Positions 1 through 12,882 of a DNA stretch of 64,000 bases are shown here, piece by piece. How positions within the stretch are numbered: position 1 is the first letter of the stretch; each line of letters opens with the position of its first letter. The notes under the pieces are model-generated. The model ran no database searches, was not told the DNA's origin, and was given only the letters and a program-made list of their open reading frames with translations. The DNA comes from Agelas oroides (lineage: Eukaryota > Porifera > Demospongiae > Agelasida > Agelasidae): the NCBI GenBank assembly GCA_949130485.1, contig OX422204.1, positions 2,698,015-2,762,014 of the forward strand, read 5' to 3'. The translations under genes were made by a program, and so were the position numbers.

Positions 1-2621
1 GCACCCACGGGTTAAAAATAAATTTGTATGGGCTCTAGTTACTTCCGGTTCCGTTGGCGAAACGACTGTAAACATGCCTTTAACGCACCGTATCTCCATT
101 TCTGTCAAAGCTCTGACTCCAAAACTGAGCCCAACTCCACTTCCAGCCTTAGCAAGCAGACACGTGACCTTAACCACGCCCCCTCATTAACGAGCATGCA
201 ATGGTCAGCACTCTCGATTGGCAAACACCCGCTTAGAGCCCAAGAAGCCTTCCCTGCCAGAAATGAACCCCCTGAAAGGTGAGAGTAGCATTTTCTAAGC
301 CTGCTCATGCAGCCAGGCCAAGAGTTGGCCCACCCGGTGCCAACCACGGTCATTTTGCAGCCAAGCAGCCAGGCCAAGAGTTGGCCCACCCGGTGCCAAC
401 CACGGTCATTTTGCAGCCAAGCCTAGCAGCTGCCATGTGCACAGCACCCTGCGGGTGACCCCACCCACCTCCCCCTGTCCCACCCTTTCTGCTGACGCAG
501 AACCTGCGTGCCAGTGCGCAGAGACTATCTTTTCTGCGCAGTGCGCAGTATGACGTTATCAAAAGTGTACTATAGGGTTTAAAGGGTTAAGTTACAGGAA
601 GTATACGGCCATACTTAGTCTACGGTAGGTAAAGAAGTTTGTGTACCAGTTGCTCTCAGTGTAGGTTTATGGCTTTGGTTTAGAATGTTTTAGAAGAAAG
701 CTCATAGTCTGAAGTTTTGCATGGTAACAGTGTATGATGTCATACACTTTATTGTGGAGGAGTTTGTGGGGGGGTTGTGGTAGTTCCTTTTGGGAGTGCC
801 TATTATTACCACCCATAAATTGGTGGCAATAATCGCCACTAAATGCCTATTACCACCGATCCCAATCATTCCATTGTTGCATACAGTTACTATAAGTCTA
901 TAAAGAAGCAAACCTTACATGAGAAAGTGTGCTTGTGGCTATGCTGGATTACAGTCATTTTCACTTCTCCATCTTACTAGGTACAAGGTTAAGCTTAAAC
1001 ATTGGCACAAGACTGACCTGCCACAATACATGGCGTCTTCTACAGGGATTCGCGTGATACGCCCATCTTCAGTGTCAAAAGGCTTGTTGTGCCACGAAGA
1101 GCACATAAGAACGGGTGGCTTGAGTAAGAGCGTGTAACTCCATAAGATTTGAAACCGCTCGGATTTTACCTCTAGTACTATGAATAGTAACATGTACTGT
1201 TCAGCTGTGGATAGACATAAGCCATTGTTGCTAAGCACGTGACCAGGTGTTCTATTTTTAGTACAGCTCAGTAATTTGACCGAACTATGGGCTTCTATTG
1301 GAGTTACACTCTCTTAAGAACTCAAGCCACTTGTTCTTATGTATGTGCTCTTGTGCCACCGATCAGTGTCAATAGTCAGTTTGTGACTTTATTGCCACTA
1401 ATGCAGTAGCAGTAACCAACCAGTAGCGGTAATCAGCAGTTTTTTTGGCGGCAATAGCCATGGCCTTTCCTTTTTATAATAGGCCTCTTGTATTTGTGTA
1501 ACGGCAACGTTCATTCCCTGTACACCTACAGATATGGGTGGGAGAAAATTCCAGTTGGACATGCATGGCAAGAGAAGAGAGGAAATATGATGGATGAAAT
1601 GCTATCTTACTCCATATCTGCAAGGAACTACCAGTGTTGCCACTCACAGTATTAATTGCAGGACAACTAGTTGATATGTAGCCACTAAGTCTGGTGTAAA
1701 CATATCACTGCACTCCCAGCATTCCAATCCCATCACTCGCCATCACTGACTGATGCTCCTGGTCTGCTGGTCCCTGCTTGTACGACAGTGTCGGTTTGAT
1801 CCTCCACAACAATTCTTTGGTTGTCAGTGCCAAGAGGTTGTGTACGTCACAATCCCAACATTTTAGCAATACCCAGACTTCAAGAGCAAGGTTGATTATA
1901 CAGAATTGTAAATGAACACTTATCTAAACACCCCCAAAAGGAAGTAACCATAAGCTGTTATCTACTTTTTTTGGCAGGTTTCCTCTACATTTTCTTTGTC
2001 TTAATTCAATTGTATAGTGTGTTATTGATATCATGCTGTATAATTTGCTTGCTTTATCAACTTCCAAGAGCAATTATAAAAACCGTTTTTCCTGTAAATT
2101 TGACTGTGTGCACACATGAGGAGCTTCTCTAGTTGTGCTCTATCTTTTGTAGCTGTAGTGCATGTGCTCTCTCCAGTGCATGTACACTGGACGTCCCGAC
2201 GCGCGTGATAACCTCGCAGTGGTTTCACGGATGATCCCAGATCGCAGTTCATCATGTACGCGACCGGAAGGACTACTTCCTGCGTAACGCGGAGTGGACG
2301 GCATAATTGAGATGTTTCCAATCCCGGTACGGAGCTATATTATCTATGGTTCGAGCGAACCCCGTTTTAACCTTCAAAAGATTTTATACAACGCCTAGCT
2401 ATACATTTTAAATATCCTACCGTTTGTAAGTGGTTCACTAGCCTCGTTACCATTGAGAATTAGCGCTCTCCAAACCAGTTTGGTTGTTGCTAGCACCGCC
2501 TTTGTTCACGGAGGACCGGCGGGTGAATGCGGAACGCGCGCGCGTATAAAGCTGAGGTAAAAAGACGCTCGCAAATACGTGTGTAAATAAATCTCCATTT
2601 CAGCCGCTCGATAGTTCACCA
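1..2621. other. Gene-poor region, no supported gene
   Basis: Only short overlapping frames on both strands, none with a recognisable domain or plausible exon structure. It contains a 56-bp direct tandem duplication (309-422). No RNA gene was recognised. Confidence 0.6.
309..422. repeat. 56-bp tandem duplication, two copies
   Basis: The segment beginning GCAGCCAGGCCAAGAGTTGG at 309 is repeated without visible change at 365. It looks like a recent local duplication; no coding or regulatory meaning is visible. Confidence 0.9.
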
Positions 2622-2628
2622 GTTAGCC

Positions 2629-3247
2629 TTAGTCTCGCAAGCCAGACCCTTTCCGTCCCGCAACACCGATCGCTTTCAGTATCGGCACGCGGAGGAAGGG
2701 TCTGGAGACTTAGGACCACTTCACGTGAACGTCTGGAACGCAATTATTCAATCAGTCACGTGTAAATACATAATTATTCATAGGTCACGCCTACTAGATA
2801 GCTGCTGCCAGTGCTATTTACCAAGCTACTTGCGCTGTTTGTCTGAGCGATGATCGAACTTGGTTTCGGGCGGCATCTCAGACGAGCATAGGTCCACGGA
2901 AGCACCAAATAACAAGTTTCCCCGCTACCAGATGGCGGAGACATGAATACTACATCTCAGCCTTTCACAAAGTTCACTACTACCTCTTGTTGTCGCGCTC
3001 TGAGCTCACACCTCGACTTATTAGAGCGTCTAAAACCGACTGAACGTTGTAGTTGCCTATTCTGCCTTCTCTGGCACGAAGAATAAATGTCAAAATGACC
3101 GTGTTCACGTGACTGAAGAATTCTAATTGTGCGTTCTGCAATTTCATTGGCTCTATTGAAATTTCACTCCAGACCCTTCCCTCCGCGTGCCGCATACTGA
3201 AAGCGATCGGCGCTGCGGGATGGAAAGGGTCTGGCTTGCGAGACTAA
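2629..3247. mobile_element. hAT-like non-autonomous TIR element (619 bp)
   Basis: The ends form a long imperfect inverted repeat of about 77 bp; the outermost part, TTAGTCTCGCAAGCCAGACC, is perfect. A 7-bp direct duplication GTTAGCC flanks it (2622-2628 and 3248-3254). No transposase frame lies inside. The 7-9 bp duplication and TAGTCTCG-type terminus recur in several elements of this window, so this is a family moved in trans, probably by a hAT-type enzyme (inference from duplication length). Confidence 0.85.
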
Positions 3248-3254
3248 GTTAGCC

Positions 3255-4639
3255 TCCTATTGAGTCACCACCAACAATGAGCGACAACTGAACAGCCTGG
3301 AGTCATACCTTTTTTTTTTTTTTTTGAAGACGCGTGGAGACGTCTGTTCCAAAATGGCCTCAGAAGCAATCTCAGAGCATCAAAATTTCAAAAAATTCCT
3401 GAGGAAGTATGCCGCCAGACCCCCAGTCTTGCATGCTTGTGTACACTGTAACCCCCCTTCTGAAAATCCTGGTGAACTAACACAGCTTTTGCTTAAGTCT
3501 CTCTATGTAGGGATGGCACCGATGCACAATATAGTCAGTCAAGTCAGTCAAATTTTAATGTCCCCTGCAAAAAATACAGCCGGTCCAAAGTTGGACCTAT
3601 GAGACTAGCTAGCTAAAAGTACACAAATCACCCAGGGCTCCTACAGGATCTACATGTGATAAATGCTAAATAAAAATCCAGTACAAAAATGACAAACACA
3701 GTTCCACGAGCACATTGAAAGTCTATCCCAAACATTGTCAAGTTAGATCAGGGTCTCAGCCAGCAATTGAAGAACAGTCGATGAAGAAGGACGCTATAGA
3801 GTATACTTATGGCCTGAGATGAGTCATGAAATGGGGGTGCTTTGTAGCTCACCGTCTGTGCTATATACTCCACTTGTCCTTGAAGGCTGCTGTACTTGGA
3901 GCTCAACATCCAGAAGCAGGAGAATCCATCATGGCAATAGGTTAGCACAAACAGCAGAATCCGAAACAATGGAAATGCCATGCAGCAAGTGGCAGCCCCA
4001 CTTCTTAGAAGACTGGCAAACATTGATGCAGCTTGGGATTAGATCTGCAGTCCATCATACTTCTCCTCCTAGCAGTGGCTATACGATGTCTTTCTCCACA
4101 ACTCATGATATTAGCAGAGGCTGAATTGTTCCAACCAACTAGGCACGTACAAAACTTATCAAAATGGCATTACAAGTCAAAAGGAGAGGTAATACAATGC
4201 TGTAACGAAACTATTTTACATTTGCAATGCATTAGAATCACTATGAATATATACATAGCAGGGGACACAGGGGAATGTCAGAAGTTCTAGACAGCATACA
4301 TCAAGTGAATTAATCACACAAAGAGAGAATGCATGAGCACGTAGTGTGTGCCAGTGGTACAACTGTGTGGAGTGCATGGGAAGCATTGAAATAGGCCAGC
4401 TTGTGTGTGTGCATAGTTACAACCATGTATGTGTGTGCAAGGCTTGTGTGTGCATATCATGTGCATATGCATGAGGAGAGGGGGAAGAGTGGAGGTAGAG
4501 GGTGGAGGGGGAGTAGGAGAAAACACCAATAAATGTACGGGCATGGATGACGAGAGGAAGCATATAGCCATAAGAACAACAAAACAACAACAACAAAAAC
4601 AAACAAAAAAAAAATAAAAAAGAAAGGGTGAATAAAGTG
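3255..4639. other. Intergenic, simple-sequence rich
   Basis: A T-tract lies near 3309-3324. At 3497-3535 is a fragment related to the start of the repeat at 9.39 kb (shared CTCTCTATGTAGGGATGG). A purine-rich, A-rich stretch lies at 4480-4625. No gene is supported. Confidence 0.5.
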
Positions 4640-5035
4640 TTATATGAGAGAATATCAGTGTGAATGATATAAAAGGGTGAACCTGTGCATGTATGACTTA
4701 TGAATCCCTTTTGCAATTATAAAGATGAGTTCAATTGGGTGCTGCAGTAGATATGTTAGTTTAGCAGAGCTGTCATAGGAGATGAAATGAGGGTTGTGCT
4801 TGGATATCTCAGCCCAGAGAGTAGCTCGAGGAATTCTGAGACTGGGACAATGTAACAGAAAGTGTTCTTGATCCTCAACCTCCAGGTTGCACATTTTGCA
4901 AAGTCTTTCATTGAAGGGAGTTTTAGGAGAGGAATATCTGCCAAGTTCAACTTGCAGCGGAAGACACCCTGCCCTGAGTCCAGCCAAGACCCTCCTTATG
5001 CTTACGGGGAGATTAGCTCAGCAGCAGGAAAATCT
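4640..5035 (-). pseudogene. Non-LTR retrotransposon (LINE) 3' remnant
   Basis: On the minus strand the frame reads a zinc-finger-like motif typical of the C-terminal tail of LINE reverse transcriptases: ERLCKMCNLEVEDQEHFLLH followed by C-P, giving C-x2-C...H-x4-C spacing. The preceding segment (IRRVLAGLRAGCLPL) fits the same family. An in-frame TGA lies just upstream near 5025, and no reverse-transcriptase core follows within the window. This is a 5'-truncated, decayed copy, as is usual for LINEs. The clade cannot be assigned from the tail alone. Confidence 0.65.
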
Positions 5036-5129
5036 TTCAAACGTCTGTAAACAGCCAGTTTACCCCCACTTTCAGAACCCAGTGCCTCCATGTCCCAGAC
5101 CCCGGCCTCCCACCTACGAAAAAACTTCA

Positions 5130-5770
5130 ATGCAATATATGCAATACTTAAGCAAAAGCCGTATAACTTCACCACAAATACGCTAAAAGCTTATTTAAGC
5201 ACCCAGACGTCCTCTTTGAGTGCCTTTATGATCAGCAAGACTCCTATAAGTGGTCAAAAGCCACGCGGAAGACAGCTAAACGCAAAAGTGTGCGGTAGCC
5301 AAAGTGCCATTTTTCGTATTCTTTCTTGTTAACCACTATGTTCAACAACGATATCTCGCAAACGGTTTAAGTGCTCACCGTCATTTCAGCACGAAACTGA
5401 TGCTTATCACAGCGCGGAGCTCTACGACCACTCAGCGTCTTCAAAGCTTCAAATTCACCCTGGTCAACAAAAGCCATTCACAACACCCCCGAGGCTGCTG
5501 TCCGTTGCTTAGGACGCCATTTTCTAATTTTGTACGCATGCGCACACGAAGTCTCGTTCCCAGACCAAAGACCATGGTCATTGATCTGGAAGCGAGACTA
5601 GTACACAAGCGAAATCGCCAGCGGGCAGTACGCTTGCTGGCACGGTCTTTTCCCTCCCGCGATTGGGCAAGGCTTATGAACACCACGTAGGTAAGGCGCT
5701 GCATTCAGCTGCCTACTTTTAGCTACACTAAAAATAGCCTACTCACAGCTTTGAAAAGCTAGGATGGTCA
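5130..5770. repeat. Dispersed repeat family A, copy 1
   Basis: Roughly 600 bp that closely matches 9416-10063 in the same orientation, with small indels and substitutions (for example GCAATACTTAAGCAAAAGCC in both). It has no coding capacity of its own. The second copy is the interior of an inverted-repeat element, so this one is probably a truncated relative. Confidence 0.85.
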
Positions 5771-6262
5771 TAGCCTCGTTCCCAGGCGCGGCGGAGGGGG
5801 AGGAGAAAGGGATTCACTTTGTTCACCGATTCTGAGGTCAGGCACGTGCACTGTGATTACGTAATCCATTACTCGAGTGTATGTAAGAGAGGGAAAGTTG
5901 GCGTGTCCGAAGCAAGGTGAGGGCGAAATTTATGTAAAGCTAGTCTAAAATGCCCCTGCAAAGTGATAGTTTGATAGTTGAGGTAGAAATATGGGATCTG
6001 TGCCTGCCAGTGGCACACATGTACGTACAATGATTGATATAAGTTACATGTGTGCTACTGGCAGGCTACATACTCTTGATGACACCCCAGCTTGAAGTGC
6101 TCAAGCATCTTGGCCATGCAAACTCTGATGACAACAGATCAGCAGAATTGAAGCGATTTTACCATTTATCGCTGTTTGGGATGATGTTCGAATGAAGTTT
6201 GGCCTTAGTTTAGATCAGAAGAAGCTACATGAAAGCTACCAAATTGTTTATCAACAGAAAAT

Positions 6263-6305
6263 GGCAATCCCAACAAACTCTGCAATAAAATGTTGGGATT
6301 GCCAT
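6263..6305. repeat. Short perfect hairpin
   Basis: ATGGCAATCCCAACA and its reverse complement TGTTGGGATTGCCAT are separated by about 14 bp. No other feature nearby; a miniature transposon relic or a structured transcript are both possible. Confidence 0.6.
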
Positions 6306-6555
6306 TTTCTCCCCAAGGAGCTGGAATAACTCCATGGTGGGTGTCATTAACTTTATGCCTTGGCTGTTGGTCACGTAAGCCAGACCAAACCAACCACAGC
6401 ACAGATTGTGTTCAGTGTCATGCACAGGGAAGGGTCAGGTGGCTTCTCAGAGGGTTTGTGTGTTTGTGGAATGCACTCAGAGGAAAAGCTGATTGCTAGC
6501 TTTTGAAAGAGAATTCAAGTTTAAAATTGGTACCTGCGCACTCTTTAGTTAAACC

Positions 6556-6686
6556 TAGCCTCGTTCCCAGGCCTCCACCCATATTTTGTTCTTTGGTTGC
6601 GTTCAGTATAATACATGGAAGCGAAAGAGCGATACTGAACGCAAACCGAAGAACAATAAACGGGTGGAGGCCTGGGAATGAGGCTA
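6556..6686. mobile_element. Palindromic hAT-like MITE (131 bp)
   Basis: The whole element folds back: it starts TAGCCTCGTTCCCAGGCC and ends with the reverse complement (GGCCTGGGAATGAGGCTA). A perfect 9-bp direct duplication AGTTAAACC flanks it (6547-6555 and 6687-6695). The TAGCCTCG terminus also occurs on the elements at 40.3 and 41.4 kb. Confidence 0.9.
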
Positions 6687-6778
6687 AGTTAAACCCACCC
6701 TTTCACCAAAAAGTGTCTGCTGACACAAGCCAAATACATAATTGGGCTTACTCCAGATTTTTAATCAGTAATGTAATG

Positions 6779-7152
6779 TAGTCTCGCAGGCCCGACCCAC
6801 TTCCGCAAAAGAAGGGAAGGGTCTAGTGAACTGTGTATACAAGCCATGTCCCACTGGATTGCAATTAGCTGGATAATGCACTCTTGAATTTACCTGTTGC
6901 GGAGTAAGCACGCTCCCTGAGAAGTATAGTCAAAGTGTTTTTACAGCTTCTGCAGTAGAGGAAAAGATGCCCTAGCTCTCTTTCACCATTTTCAAGACTG
7001 CTATTGCTACTCAAATAGTCATGTAATGTGTCATGTGACAAAATACTGCAATGTGATTGTACCACACTGTACAGTGCAGTGGGACACAGCTTGTATATGC
7101 ATTTCACCAGACCCTTCCCTTTTTGCGGAAGTAGGTCTGACTTGTGAGACTA
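6779..7152. mobile_element. hAT-like MITE (374 bp)
   Basis: Termini TAGTCTCGCAGGCCCGACC and GTCTGACTTGTGAGACTA are inverted, with further matching inward (CACTTCCGCAAAA.. / ..TTTTTGCGGAAGT). The flanks AATGTAATG and AATATAATG make a 9-bp target duplication with one difference. No transposase. A close relative is the outer element at 31.3-32.0 kb. Confidence 0.8.
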
Positions 7153-8394
7153 AATATAATGCAGGAGCAAGTAAAAGTACTTCAATTGTGCTGCTAAAAA
7201 CCGATTCTTCAACACAAAGAATTTATTTATCCCTTCATCTAAAATTACAAAGCTTCAGCACAAGGATTCTGGCTTTTGTCACAAGACCCTTTCTCTGTTG
7301 GTTGGGTTTGGGCACGAGACGGGTAGACAACAAAATTAAGTAGCTGTGTGATTTACAGCCATCTGTCTGATTGGCCGCGCTCAACACACGAATGCTTATC
7401 AAGTCACCAGACCCTTATCTGTGAACAGGAGGGAGACATGACGTCACATCATAGTGGCAATTAATGTGCTGTGATGACATTCCAATGGCAAGAATTGTGA
7501 ATTAGTGCTACAAACAAGAGTGGTTCTATGAATGAAGTCATGATGAGTGCATTCAGTTTTCAACTGTGTGCTGAAGCCATCTGACAGGCTAGACCTGTAC
7601 ATTGCTAGTTTAATGGTCGTTCGTGAGAAGCAATTTTGACTAGCCAGGTGGCTTCAGTTTTGTTGAAAAATCCATGTGCCCACATTGACTTCGTCCATAG
7701 AACACTAGTTGTAGCTTGTATTCATGATTGTTGCTCTTGGAATATCGTACAGCACATTGTCAATGCCACATGATCACCATGGGCCAGTGTGGCAGTGCAT
7801 ATTATGTCATTGCTGAATGCTAGGAATTTCATTCTCACTAATCCATTAATGTGATGTTTACTATTCCCATTGTTCTCTTTAGATGCAGAACACAAAGATC
7901 CAAGTTTCCGAGACTGTCACAGATCTCTACCAAATTTGCAGACACAGTAACACTTTGCTTGTGTCACTGTTCTCATCTTCAGCTAGGCAGTATGCATCTA
8001 AAAGTGTATATTTTACTTTATCAGAGAGTTTAGTACTTTTCTTCTACATTGGCTGTGATTTCCATTTGTTTTAGCTTGCATGAAGACTGACTTCATTCTG
8101 CAAAGCCAAACCCTACATATTGGCATGCGTAGCCTGTACACTGCCGGTGCCAGCATATTAAAGCGGCGCGCGAATTAATGCGCGCATCAGCATATTCTGT
8201 CACGTGGTAATCATGTGCCTTCTGTCCTCAGAGTCGGTGAACAAAGTGAATCCCGGAGGAGAAAGAGCACCTGGTACACAATGTTTGTGCATGCGCTTAA
8301 TCGCCACGGAATTCCGTGGCGACCGTGTTCATACGTATACGTACGTATACTGGTGACCTCATAAACTCGCTACGATGATGTGCCCATAGATAAT
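7153..8394. other. Intergenic, no supported gene
   Basis: AT-rich sequence with only short frames. Around 8220-8350 lies a partial terminal-repeat-like stretch containing a GC-rich palindrome. Nothing codes convincingly. Confidence 0.5.
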
Positions 8395-9239
8395 AGACCT
8401 ACGGAGAAGGGATTGGAAACGCCTCAAATTTATCCGGGCATTGACGTCACTACCCGGAACTAGAGCGCGTTACGGTTGTACGGTGAAATTACCCTACCAG
8501 CACAGCATATACTGAAGTCCTGCAAACTCGTGAAGCAACGTGCCAAGCTAGTAAGGGTCTCAAGGCATTAATTTTAGTCGTGAAATTTAATTGCAAGGAT
8601 GCAGCAGCGGAGCTCATGAAAGTTGCTTCGTTTTCGAAGGCAAATAATGTCGTTTTTAGTGGTTTTGTAGTTTTTCCAAGTTTGCTGTTAATGCAACAAC
8701 AATTCCAATTATTCTGTATGTTACCTGTGTACATGGTAAATGTCTAGATTAAACTAAGAAACTTTGAATAGCGCTTACACAAAAATATTATACAGATTTA
8801 GCCTTCACGACCAGTACTCAGTTGAGTTTGTAGTTTTTCCAGCAAAGTTCCAGCTACAAGCTGCACATACTCCACACAGATCGAACATATACTTACTGCT
8901 GTATGTCTACATTACAGTAATGTTTCGATTGTAGGTAACAGCTGAGAGAATGGAAGGGGTAAAAGTACCTGGCTGGTACCATGCATAGAATGTACTGTTT
9001 TTCTCACAGTTACGGGTGTTTACCAGGTACTGTACATGCTTTAGCAGCGAAGAACTGTAGAATCGCACGAATCCGCTAGATAATCGGCAGTTGTAGGTAT
9101 GGCTACGCTGCACTAGAGCTCTGGCAGGTGCTCGCTACAAGACGCTAGCGCCATTTGTAGATCACGTGACCGTAACGCACACCGGAATGGGAAATTGCAA
9201 AAAAAAATTGCGCGTTTCCAATCCCTTCTCCGTAGGTCT
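8395..9239. mobile_element. TIR element, 845 bp, non-autonomous
   Basis: A 28-bp terminal inverted repeat bounds the element: AGACCTACGGAGAAGGGATT at the left and its reverse complement ending at 9239. A second inverted pair lies just inside (GCGTTACGGT near 8467 and ACCGTAACGC near 9170). No transposase frame. A target duplication is not obvious, so the superfamily is open. Confidence 0.75.
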
Positions 9240-9406
9240 GATGTGCCAGACTGTCGAGTGAGTTTTATATCGCGCTGTTTTATGCCTTCTGGATGCTGGG
9301 TACCTCGAGATAAAGCTCAAGAAAGAACAGGTTGCCTCCGTTGAGTGTGTTTACCGAGGAAACGTACCTTATCAGAGAGTCGGTAGACTCTCTATGTAGG
9401 GATGGC

Positions 9407-10545
9407 GCCGACGCGCAATATATGCAATACTTAAGCAAAAGCCGTATAACTTCACCACAAACACGCTAAAAGCTTATTTAAGAGCCCAGACATCCTCTTT
9501 GAGTGCCTTTGTGATCAGCAAGACTCATATAAGTGGCCAAAAGCCACGCGGAAGACAGCTGAACGCAAAAGTGTGCGGTAGCAAAAGTACCATTTTTCGT
9601 ATTCTTTCTTTCTTTCTTTGTTCAGACCACTTGTCAAACGACGATAACTCGAAAACGGCTCAAGTACTCACCTTGATTTTAGCACGAAACGGATGCTCAT
9701 CACAGCGCTCAGCTTCCCAACCACTCAGCGTCTTCATAGCTTCAAATTCACCCTGGTCAACAAAAGCCATTCACAACACTCTGAGGCTGCTGTCCGTTGC
9801 TTAGGACGCCATTTTCTAATTTTGTACGCATGCGCACACGAAGTCTTGTTCCCAGACCGAAGACCACGGTCATTGGTCTGGAAGCGAGAGTACACAAGCG
9901 AGCGGACGCAGAGTGGAGCGGGCGGGCATGGTTTTTTTCCCCCCGCGGCATTGGGCAAGGCTTATGAACACCACGTAGGTAAGGCGCTGCATTCAGCTTC
10001 CTACTTGTAGCTACACTAAAACTAACCTACTCACAGCTTCAGTGAACTGTAAAGCTAGGATGGTCTGTTGTCAGTATGATAGTTTTCTGTGCTGCAGCTG
10101 GTCAGTCGTCATGTGATTTGACAACTGAATCATGAAATTGGTTTCACAAAGTTTGATACGGAGAGTGGTTGGCCCTTCATCAGGTTCTAACTGGCTATAT
10201 AGCACATAATTATTACACTTTTCTCCAGGGAGGGCAGATATCACACTGGAATCACTACTAAACTGTCAACGCCACTTTAAGTTCTGGTGTTGTGGTTACA
10301 CTTGAAATATTCTTCTTAGGCTTAGGTCTAACTGTAACTGAGATTAACAACAAAAAAAGTACAGAAACAAGACTTAAAAAACATTAAAAATGTATAAAGA
10401 TGTAGGGATGGGGCTTTGCCAATATGTTGACCTTTGCTTTCATGCATTATCCCTACCCTGTTTGCATACTTTTTGGCATGCCATCCCTACATCTTTTTAC
10501 ATTTTTAATGTTTTTTAAGTCTTGTTGCATATATTGCGCGTCGGC
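9407..10545. mobile_element. Inverted-repeat element carrying repeat family A, copy 2
   Basis: A perfect 21-bp inverted pair, GCCGACGCGCAATATATGCA plus A at 9407-9427 and its reverse complement at 10525-10545, brackets 1.14 kb. The left two thirds are the second copy of the dispersed repeat at 5130-5770; the right end carries the palindrome at 10369-10523. Nothing inside codes for a transposase. Confidence 0.65.
10369..10523. repeat. Palindrome with 43-nt arms
   Basis: The arms 10369-10411 and 10481-10523 are reverse complements with one mismatch (left arm begins AAGACTTAAAAAACATTAAA). The loop is about 69 bp. It is probably a MITE nested in, or forming the end of, the surrounding inverted-repeat element. 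Confidence 0.85.
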
Positions 10546-10559
10546 GTCTCGTCCGACGA

Positions 10560-12780
10560 TTGATAGGTTGAACCTACTCGCTTCTTCACGCGACACTTGT
10601 CTCCGTTCAACAACAGAATCGCTGATAATTGGAGGTTAGGTAGAGCAAGAATAGCTGCAGCTGAACACCAAGTTTGGTGGTAGGGTTGACAACGTGAAAA
10701 TGAAGATATAGAGTAACACTAAAATGCGTATATGGTTGGAATAGTTGTTCATCTGGTAGTAATAGATGAGCATTTTTTTTTGGCCGGAATCTGTACGTTA
10801 GTGGAAACGGCAGCGATTCTCCCGGGCGTTTGGAGTCAAATATTTGGGATTACGTAATTTGCTCACGTGCGAAAGTTTCAAGAGAAGCGTGCGATGTTCT
10901 TTTGGGCTCTTGTAATGTACCAGCAACGGCCTCAGATTGTAACAGACCCATATCAGTTGCAAGACTTTAATTTTCGCATAGATAACTGAAAGAGTGCTAT
11001 TTTGCCGATTTCACTCAAGCTCTGTATCCAGATCTACAAGTGAGTTGCAAAGACACTGCACCTTGGTTTATTGTTGCCTTGTTGATACCTATCATTGCAT
11101 GCGGTCACCTTTTAAAATGCTTGTTGAAAGTCACTAGTTCAGAATACCCGTATTAGGCTCCATAGAAAAGCAGGATGTCGCCTCACAACCTCCAGTAGGC
11201 ATAATGAAATTGATCGCTGCACTTAGAATCATGAAGTTTGCCTCGAGTTAAGTGAGAATATGTGTATCCATATGGTGCACGATATGCGAAACGGTCAGTG
11301 TATGCCTAAATTTTGTGAACCATAAATTGTTCACACACAAAAATGAAACGTTTTAGGTTAAAATACCTGCACGACAAGCCTATGAAGTGTTTTTGATTCA
11401 CGATTCGAACCTTTGGAGATGCATCTACGCAGTACCTTAGCCTGGTACCCGTCGTGTTTCCGTTTCCCCGGGTAATCTGCATGTGCCCGTTTTCCTCGAT
11501 CGAGCTTATATCACTGCACGTGATGCATCACATAACATTTACCTTTGCATCCGCAAATGTATGGAACGCTACAGCCTCGGACCCTTCGGCCTTCTAAATC
11601 TCATGGCCTCGGAATCTAACTATAATTTATGCAGGCTAATGTACACAAGGCAGGTAGTGTCCACAAACTAAATGTTTTTCTAGCAGATTATTGGCATGCA
11701 GTGTAGAATATGTAAACATCAAGTGTTAAATTTGATATGCCAGCATTCAAGTGCACTTGAGGATTCAATGAGGAATAGCAGAAGGCAAGAACCATTTTCT
11801 TCTGGCAAGGAATAATTCAACCAGTCAAGCAATCATCAGTCAATAAATTAATCTGCCAATAAAGCAACAACAACTGTAATCTGGGTTATAGTTTCCCCTC
11901 CCAAGAGTGGGGACTAACCCAGGAGACAAACAATAAATAAACGATGAAACATTTAAACTTATATATGCTTTGGGAAATGCAATATATAACTATCTTTCAT
12001 TCACAGACCTCACGTGGCATTAATTGCTGGCACTATGAAATTTGCTACGATGTAAGACTTGGTTAGGGCAAACATGTACTTGTTTACAGGTGCTGATAAG
12101 CTGCACTTGTGAGTTGTAAGACGGTCCATTGGAAGCAACAACAACTGTAATCTGTAAATGAGAACCTGATTGGAAGTTTATGAATTGTTGTCAGTTAATC
12201 CACAGTCACGTTTTTGGCTTCCATCATTTGCAAAGTGAAGTGATGAGAGTTAAGGGTTAGGCACAAATTAAAATTTGGAAGATATATGAAAGCTGCATCA
12301 TCTTTTCTCCTCCAGTGATATCATTTGTACTTCATGGAACATAGTATTGACATTGAAGACCAGTGATTGCATTTCCAGTTTCCATTACGCAACTAGCATG
12401 ATCCTTTGAGATGTATACATGCACACACACGTATATATATATAATTATACTCAGATGTGCCGATAATGTAGTTCATCACTTCATCCAGTGGTGTCAGCAC
12501 AGCGCCAGATTCGCTATAATATGGTTATAATCATGATACATTCAGTAGAGTGAACATGGTTTATGAATCCTGTATGTGGTTTTGTTGTAGTTTTTAGGTA
12601 CATTGATTTAGAGAAAACTTTATAGGTTCCACTCCACCCACCCACTCGCATGCACAGCCACATCCCCAAACCCCCAAAAAAGAAAGAAGGAAGGCGATAA
12701 TTGCTATGATAGTTGAGACGGCAAGTCTCCAATTAACGAAGCGGGCGCCGATGCAAAACAATAAATCTGCTTTGCATGAC
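10560..12780. other. Intergenic upstream of the KDZ-type gene
   Basis: AT-rich, with only short frames and simple repeats such as (TA)n near 12436. No gene is supported. The last 100 bp probably contain the promoter of the next gene. Confidence 0.5.
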
Positions 12781-12782
12781 CT

Positions 12783-12790
12783 TATATAAA
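12783..12790 (+). promoter_or_regulatory. TATA-like box of the KDZ-type transposase gene
   Basis: TATATAAA stands 93 bp upstream of the chosen ATG at 12883, which would leave a 5' leader of about 65-70 nt if transcription starts 25-30 bp downstream. The spacing is the only support. Confidence 0.4.
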
Positions 12791-12882
12791 TGAAGTCTCT
12801 TTATTGGCGTGAGCAGTCAGTCACCTACTAACTTTGCTATACAGTACTTTTGCGCAACTGCAGTGTGGAACTAGAGCTAGCT

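Noticed and set aside
4429..4716. Short frames on both strands with Lys- or Phe-rich tails
   Set aside because: Low-complexity purine-rich tract, no family match.
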